In this document: positions 63,196 to 64,000 of the stretch, piece by piece | Numbering within the stretch: the first letter of the stretch is position 1 | Layout: every line of letters begins with the position of its first letter | Assembly: GCF_000935045.1 (NCBI RefSeq) | Contig: NZ_JYKS01000007.1 | Span: 186,001 to 250,000, forward strand | Direction of reading: 5' to 3' | DNA length: 64,000 nucleotides | Source: Pseudomonas sp. 10-1B | GTDB lineage: Bacteria; Pseudomonadota; Gammaproteobacteria; Pseudomonadales; Pseudomonadaceae | The notes under the pieces: generated by a model | The model's input: only the letters and a program-made list of their open reading frames with translations | Told to the model about the DNA's origin: nothing | The model's database searches: none | Made by a program: the position numbers and the translations under genes

Positions 63196-64000
63196 CTATT
63201 TCTTGGATGTCTTGTTACTGGGTAGGTGGAGATAAGACATCACGCTTTCGGTTAGTTCTGTCGCCAACTTCACTGCTTCCTTATTTCGTGCCATGACGCC
63301 AGCTACCAAGCCTTCGATCAGTGTTAGCACGGCAACGTTGGAACTGGTCAGCACCGGGTGATCGCCTGGCGCGAACAAGACATGGTGTGCAATAGCTGTC
63401 AGGGGGGAAGCTGGCGAGTCGGTAATCGCCAGCACTGTGGCATTGCGCTCACGGGCAAAACGCGACAACTGGAGAGTATCTTGGGAGTAACGTGGCATAG
63501 CAATCGCCAACAGCACATCTTGCTTAGTAATCGCAGCCAGGCGATAGGCGGCATTCTCGTTGCCGCCTTCCATGCTGATGGCACAGGTGTCTTTGCAAAA
63601 CGGCACTAATGTCGAGGCCGCAAGGCCGGCGAGGTAGACACTGTTGCCAAAACCTAGCACATAAACTTTGCGCGCCGAGGTTAGCCTGCTAATGAAGGCT
63701 TCTAACGTGTCGGCCTGGTTGTTGCTGCCCGCCACAGCCAAGTTACTGCTGGCGCTCTGGATTTGCTCATGTAGGCCAAAGTCGCCGCTGGGGCGCTGGG
63801 CTAGCTCGTTACGTAGCTTGTCCACGGGCGAGACCATCTGTTGCAAGGTCGCTACAAGCTCAGCCTTCATGCCCGTATAGCCGCCCAGATCCACGGCCTT
63901 GGCCAGTCGGTTGACCGCTGCTGGTGAAGTCACCGTAGCCTGGGCCAGCTCTTCGATGGTGAGGGTGGCGGCCTTCAGCGGATGACGCAGGATGTAATCA
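63196..64000 (-). CDS. RpiR-family regulator with SIS domain, N-terminus beyond the window
   Basis: A sugar-phosphate-responsive regulator. The visible 267 residues begin within the HTH_6 domain (LTIEELAQATVTSPAAVNRL) and continue into a SIS domain (about the last 150 residues; KVYVLGFGNSVYLAGLAAST, DVLLAIAMPRYSQDTLQLSR). It differs from the HexR-like protein at 43586, being less GC-rich and with a Ser/Thr-Lys-rich C-terminus (LPSNKTSKK). It lies beside the IS30 relic, so this region may be acquired. The frame runs off the window end. Confidence 0.9.
   Translation of the reverse strand, partial: DYILRHPLKAATLTIEELAQATVTSPAAVNRLAKAVDLGGYTGMKAELVATLQQMVSPVDKLRNELAQRPSGDFGLHEQIQSASSNLAVAGSNNQADTLEAFISRLTSARKVYVLGFGNSVYLAGLAASTLVPFCKDTCAISMEGGNENAAYRLAAITKQDVLLAIAMPRYSQDTLQLSRFARERNATVLAITDSPASPLTAIAHHVLFAPGDHPVLTSSNVAVLTLIEGLVAGVMARNKEAVKLATELTESVMSYLHLPSNKTSKK

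Overview
This is a GC-rich chromosomal segment of a fluorescent Pseudomonas, almost certainly of the P. putida group. Three things point there. The gene order rubredoxin / ubiC-ubiA / phoB-phoR / pst-phoU / purEK / aspA / pycAB / zwf / uvrD / pdxY / cls / cfa / lpd is the one I remember from P. putida chromosomes near the replication origin. Many intergenic gaps carry inverted pairs of the P. putida-type REP palindrome. The Pho, Zur and HexR-type operators have the expected pseudomonad form. I found no rRNA, tRNA or CRISPR array.

Layout. 1-3.2 kb: rubredoxin reductase (cut by the window edge), rubredoxin, the first two ubiquinone genes and a small exported protein. 3.3-16.3 kb: the phosphate regulon (phoBR forward; pstSCAB-phoU reverse, with Pho boxes before phoB, pstS and pstC). 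A CorC-type protein, an M23 peptidase and a single-domain-type response regulator lie between. 16.3-22 kb: an AT-richer bacteriocin island. It has an 857-residue S-type pyocin with a degenerate colicin E9-like DNase domain followed by a second toxin domain, its immunity gene, a protein fusing an Im-type immunity domain to a pyocin translocation domain, and two divergent orphan genes, one a second immunity paralogue. 22-29 kb: MFS transporter, thioesterase, hexose-phosphate mutarotase, a 517-bp tandem duplication that made a truncated DUF3299 gene, glsB, purEK and an exported HEXXH protein. 29-32.8 kb: LysR-aspA and an AraC regulator. 33-38.7 kb: a likely polyamine/acetyl-group cluster (acetylpolyamine deacetylase, polyamine-binding protein, MocR regulator, PaiB-like protein, two GNATs). 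38.8-46 kb: two-subunit pyruvate carboxylase with its LysR regulator, then an RpiR/HexR-type regulator divergent from zwf. 46-54 kb: uvrD, Tim44-like protein, SMI1/KNR4 protein, cation/proton antiporter, thioesterase, pdxY. 54-57 kb: a zinc-responsive operon (zigA-type GTPase, DUF1826, second COG0523 GTPase) behind a Zur-like box. 57-64 kb: two small exported proteins, cls, cfa, lpd, an IS30 relic and an RpiR regulator cut by the window end.

The most unusual signals are three. (1) Eight exact DnaA-box 9-mers (TTATCCACA), several near matches and a 51-bp AT-rich tract lie inside the coding sequences of the zinc operon at 54.2-56.1 kb. A second small array of five DnaA-box-like 12-bp tandem repeats lies in the linker of the MocR regulator at 36.5 kb. 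(2) The pyocin has a dead internal DNase, an added toxin, and a bacteriocin-derived protein carrying the Im domain. (3) The 517-bp tandem duplication has copies that differ almost only at synonymous sites. These are readings by eye; no database search was run.
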